Made by a program: the position numbers and the translations under genes. Below, in pieces: positions 61,059 to 64,000 of a stretch of 64,000 nucleotides of DNA (its first letter is position 1; each line of letters opens with the position of its first letter). The notes under the pieces were generated by a model. That model was given only the letters and a program-made list of their open reading frames with translations. It was not told the DNA's origin and made no database searches. This DNA comes from Chromobotia macracanthus (taxonomy: Eukaryota > Chordata > Actinopteri > Cypriniformes > Botiidae): contig JAZGTH010000058.1 of NCBI GenBank assembly GCA_036877525.1, forward strand, positions 11,006,501 through 11,070,500, given 5' to 3'.

Positions 61059-61690
61059 AAAGGTTACATGATTCCATAATGGATGGAATGAATAAATATT
61101 TGTATACTGTAATGACAGGAATGTCTTTCTTAAGCGGGTTTCCCTTTCATGTTAGTAGACATAACTTCTTAAGGTTTATAATGTATGTTTTATTTGTCTT
61201 GAAATACTTCTAATTTTGGCCACAACATTTTACATCTGTTAGTAATAGATAGAACAAACCCAGTTATTAAAAAAATGTTAAATTACACAGGCATTTCTCC
61301 TCAAAAGACTGCCTCGCATGACAATATAAGTACATCATTCATTTAAACAGAACATAATTAGAAAGATTAGTCTGGGCAACATTAAAGCTGAGCAGGTAAG
61401 CTTAATGTAATTTCCTCAGTAAAGAGTTAGAAGTAATTTAAGCATCTGCACCTGCCCAGCTGACGGATGTTTCTTTTGTATGTCAGTGAGCTTTATTAAA
61501 AACCTCTATGGTCAATTTTGCAATTAGTAATTATTTAATATGGCACGATGGCCCTATTTAACAGAATGATATCGTGAACGTGTTTGTACAGTGACATTGC
61601 GGGACATTAAAATACTTGTGAGATATGTAAATATCTGACACATGAATGACTTCACTGTACATAATAAAAGTTTCTCCGGCGTGTTCTCGT
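61059..61690. other. intergenic region between ak6 and marveld2
   Basis: AT-rich; nothing recognised. Confidence 0.5.
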
Positions 61691-61699
61691 CGAGCGGGT

Positions 61700-61800
61700 T
61701 TGGAAGCAGCGGGTGACGTCACCGGCTGGGTTTGGGTAAGTCACGTGATCGACGCACCTGTAGCGCCAGTGACGGAAGACAGGTGAGCGTATCGTACAGG
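61700..61800 (+). promoter_or_regulatory. marveld2: marveld2 promoter and non-coding first exon
   Basis: It contains a palindromic CRE TGACGTCA (61714-61721) and an E-box CACGTG (61742-61747), followed by two nested splice donors (GTGAGC at 61783 and GTAAGA at 61800). These could end a 5' UTR exon spliced to the acceptor at 62575. The exon is inferred. Confidence 0.5.
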
Positions 61801-62034
61801 TAAGAAAGTGGGTCAGTTTTTCATTTGAGAAACAAAAATACACACAATCCCGAATCTGTAGTGTAGCGGAGAACACCCGGTTCACCGTGTGTTTACAAGA
61901 CAATCACAAGCACCGAGAACGCAAATGTTTAATGGCGCGTTTGTTTTTCCTTCTTCATCAGCAGCTTCACTTGAAACTGCGTGTGAAACATTGTGTCACA
62001 TTAAATAACGCGAGCATGCGACCGAGCACGGTCT

Positions 62035-62272
62035 CTGAGCACTGGATAACGTTCTCTGAACGTTCTCGCAGTAACGTTGCTACAGCGTTGTGTATCGGAA
62101 CCCGTTCAGTAGTTAGTGGAACCTTTGAAAACGTTTCCGAGTTAAAACATGTTTGAACCACATTCTTATAACCAAAAACAACGTAAATACAACGTTCAAA
62201 ACATCATTCTAACGTTTTAGTTAATGTAAACGTTAGGGAAACGTTCTTACAACCTGAAATAGTCAGCTGGGT
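62035..62272 (+). mobile_element. AACGTT-rich inverted-repeat element
   Basis: It opens 'CACTGGATAACGTTCTCTGA', 'ACGTTCTCGCAGTAACGTTG' and contains AGTAGTTAGTGGAACCTTTG, then AACGTTAGGGAAACGTTCTT, and ends AGTCAGCTGGGT. This is the least decayed copy (AACGTT kept at most sites). It lies in the 5' UTR intron of marveld2. Confidence 0.75.
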
Positions 62273-62596
62273 GGTCATTTCTGGTGTGGTTAAGTTGTTC
62301 TTGTCGTGTTTAGTTCTCGGCTGCTGGACGGGGGTTAATTCACTTGCTCGTCTTCAGTCCAGGCACCTTTGTGAGAACAACACGATTTTCACAGTTAACC
62401 TGTATGGCCATGTAACTGCTCACAGGTAGGACAGCCACCCAAGTCTGTAGTGCTGGTTTATATAAAACGTGTCATTTTGTTTTCTGTCTTCATTTAAGAA
62501 GTGCAAGTTAATATGTGACATCATAAGTTATGAATAATGAGTGAAATGTTTTTGGCCCTCAGTTTTTCTCAGCTGCTAGGACAGAAAACCATTCAC

Positions 62597-63775
62597 ATGT
62601 CGGCTGGAAACGGGTCGGCATCCCACTTTGATCGGGTCAGAAATATGCCTCACTATGACCAGGTGCCTGTTGGTTCACTGCCGTGGGGCCAGGAGGTTCC
62701 TTATCCTCTGGGTGGTGGGTTTCCAGCATCCAGCTATGACTCTTTCCCACCACCACCTCCTCCAATCCCAGACAACCCTCCAGTTGGCCCCGATTTCTAC
62801 CCCAGTGATGCTGAAGACCAGGTGGATGATGCCATGGACATTAAACCCATCCGACGTTTCATTCCCGACTCTGTGAAGAACTTTTTCAGGGGCAGCAGCA
62901 ACAGAGGAAGCATAAAATGGCCCTTTTCACCACCACTGGAAAACAGCACTACTGAGGGCGTCCCATGTTCCCCGCCACACTCGCGGGCACCGTCACCCAC
63001 AGCCCCCAGCTCCTACCTGGATCCTTATGGGGGATCTGGTGGCAGCTACGCTTCAAGAAAAGAGCAGGCGATGTTATTAGGGGAGCCAGGAGAATCAGTT
63101 TCTGGACGATCTCTGCGGACGGCGATGACCTACAGCGAGAAGGTGGAGGATTACAATCAGCGCTATGCATACATGAAGTCCTGGGCGGGACTTCTGCGCA
63201 TTCTGGGCTGCGTGGAGCTGCTTCTGGGGGGTGCCGTGTTTGCCTGCGTCTGCGCATACGTGCACAAGGATAATGAGTGGTTCAACATGTTTGGTTATTC
63301 TATGCATCAGACATATGGAGGGGTATACGGGGGGGCATCAATGGGTGGGATGTATGGAGGAAGTGGGGCGTACTACTCAGGGCCATTGACACCTTTCGTG
63401 ATTGTGGTGGCTGGGTTGGCCTGGATTGTGACCGTGATTCTTGTGGTGTTAGGAATGACCATGTATTACCGTACCATTCTGCTCGACTCAAACTGGTGGC
63501 CAATCACGGAGTGTGTGATTAATCTGGCATTAGCGGCCCTCTACTTGGCAGGGGCAATAGTCTATGTGCGAGATACAGTTCGCGGAGGGCTCTGCTATTA
63601 CCCACACTTTAATGCCGGGCCCAACGCAGGGTTCTGTCGAACAGAGGCTGGGCAGACTGCCGCCATCATCTTCCTGTTTATTAACATGCTATTGTATCTG
63701 GTGGGTGCAGCCGTATGCCTGAAGCTGTGGAGACATGAAGCAGCAAGGATGCGCAGAGAGAGACTGGGTCAAAAT
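62597..63775 (+). CDS. marveld2: MARVELD2 (tricellulin), first coding exon, truncated by window end
   Basis: 393 codons run from ATG 62597 to a GT donor at 63776. Tricellulin is a four-pass MARVEL protein of tricellular tight junctions. Seen: a Pro-rich cytoplasmic N-terminus (FPPPPPPIPDNPPVGPDFYP), the family signature IKPIRRFIPDSVKNFFRG, TYSEKVEDYNQRYAYMKSWA and four membrane segments at about 196-222, 265-290, 305-330 and 355-380. The first extracellular loop has a Gly/Tyr-rich MGGMYGGSGAYYSG segment, and the exon ends LWRHEAARMRRERLGQN. An acceptor ends at 62574, so the longer frame beginning at 62537 is partly intron and ATG 62597 is preferred. The downstream occludin/ELL domain exons lie beyond the window. 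Tricellulin-specific motifs exclude occludin. Confidence 0.95.
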
Positions 63776-63930
63776 GTAAAGTTCAAACCTGTAGTTCTTT
63801 TAAATAATACTAATAATATTTATATTTGTATGTAATGTATAAAATGTGTCATTAACTCAATCTTTATTTTTGCCTCTCTACCCCCATCTTTTTTTAAAAA
63901 AAAATTGTACTTATTACTTCTCTATGTAGT

Positions 63931-63972
63931 TGAAGAAAGTAAGACGGATGTTCCGACATCTCAAATTATAAA
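63931..63972 (+). CDS. marveld2: possible alternative last exon of marveld2
   Basis: After an acceptor-like TTCTCTATGTAG (to 63930), a short frame LKKVRRMFRHLKL ends in TAA at 63970-63972 and is in phase with the LGQN donor. If spliced, it would end tricellulin before its occludin/ELL domain. The polypyrimidine support is moderate and the peptide does not resemble known tricellulin, so this may be chance. Confidence 0.2.
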
Positions 63973-64000
63973 TCACTATTATAAACTTACCTTACCTATG

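Noticed and set aside
62597..63775. Occludin
   Set aside because: The PIRRFIPDSVKNFFRG motif and TYSEKVEDYN segment are tricellulin signatures; the loop composition differs from occludin.

Overview
The window is vertebrate nuclear DNA, almost certainly from a teleost and most likely a cypriniform (carp/zebrafish-like) fish. The exon-encoded proteins are closest to the fish and human forms I know. The introns carry GT, CT and AT microsatellites, a tRNA-derived SINE, 'ATTTGGCAGACGC' V-SINE-type tails, and short inverted-repeat DNA elements typical of cyprinid genomes. There are no prokaryotic, plasmid or phage features. The species cannot be fixed from the sequence alone.

Layout. (1) 1-41 kb, + strand: one complete TRPM3 cation-channel gene. 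Its 26 coding exons run from an ATG at 169 to a stop at 37982, with a conceptual product of about 1712 residues and a likely long 3' UTR to about 41.07 kb. Intron 6 carries the microRNA miR-204 on the sense strand, its conserved vertebrate location. (2) About 41.4 kb: a CpG-rich segment with TATA and CRE-like motifs but no recognised gene. (3) 42.1-46.5 kb, - strand: fam219a, six coding exons, 184 aa, convergent with trpm3. (4) 49.2-53.2 kb, + strand: a carotenoid oxygenase of the BCO2 type, 12 coding exons, 550 aa, with one probable GC-AG intron. (5) 54.4-56.7 kb, + strand: dhfr, six exons, 190 aa. (6) 58.2-59.1 kb, - strand: a weak, unidentified exon cluster. (7) 59.85-61.06 kb, + strand: ak6, five exons, 171 aa. 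(8) 61.7-64.0 kb, + strand: the 5' part of marveld2 (tricellulin), cut by the window end.

These are independent housekeeping, sensory and metabolic genes, not an operon or a single system. TRPM3 is a heat- and steroid-gated Ca2+ channel, and its intron hosts the eye-enriched miR-204. BCO2 cleaves carotenoids, DHFR makes tetrahydrofolate, AK6 is a nuclear adenylate kinase and MARVELD2 builds tricellular tight junctions. In human, TRPM3 and FAM219A lie on chromosome 9 while DHFR, AK6 and MARVELD2 lie on 5q, so the window preserves a 9/5q linkage also known from the chicken Z.

No previously undescribed system was found. The most useful observations are the sense intronic miR-204, a pore exon that can only encode the short-pore TRPM3 isoform, the GC-AG intron, a perfect 16-bp hairpin in intron 4, a widespread AACGTT-rich inverted-repeat element family, and the unidentified minus-strand exons near ak6.
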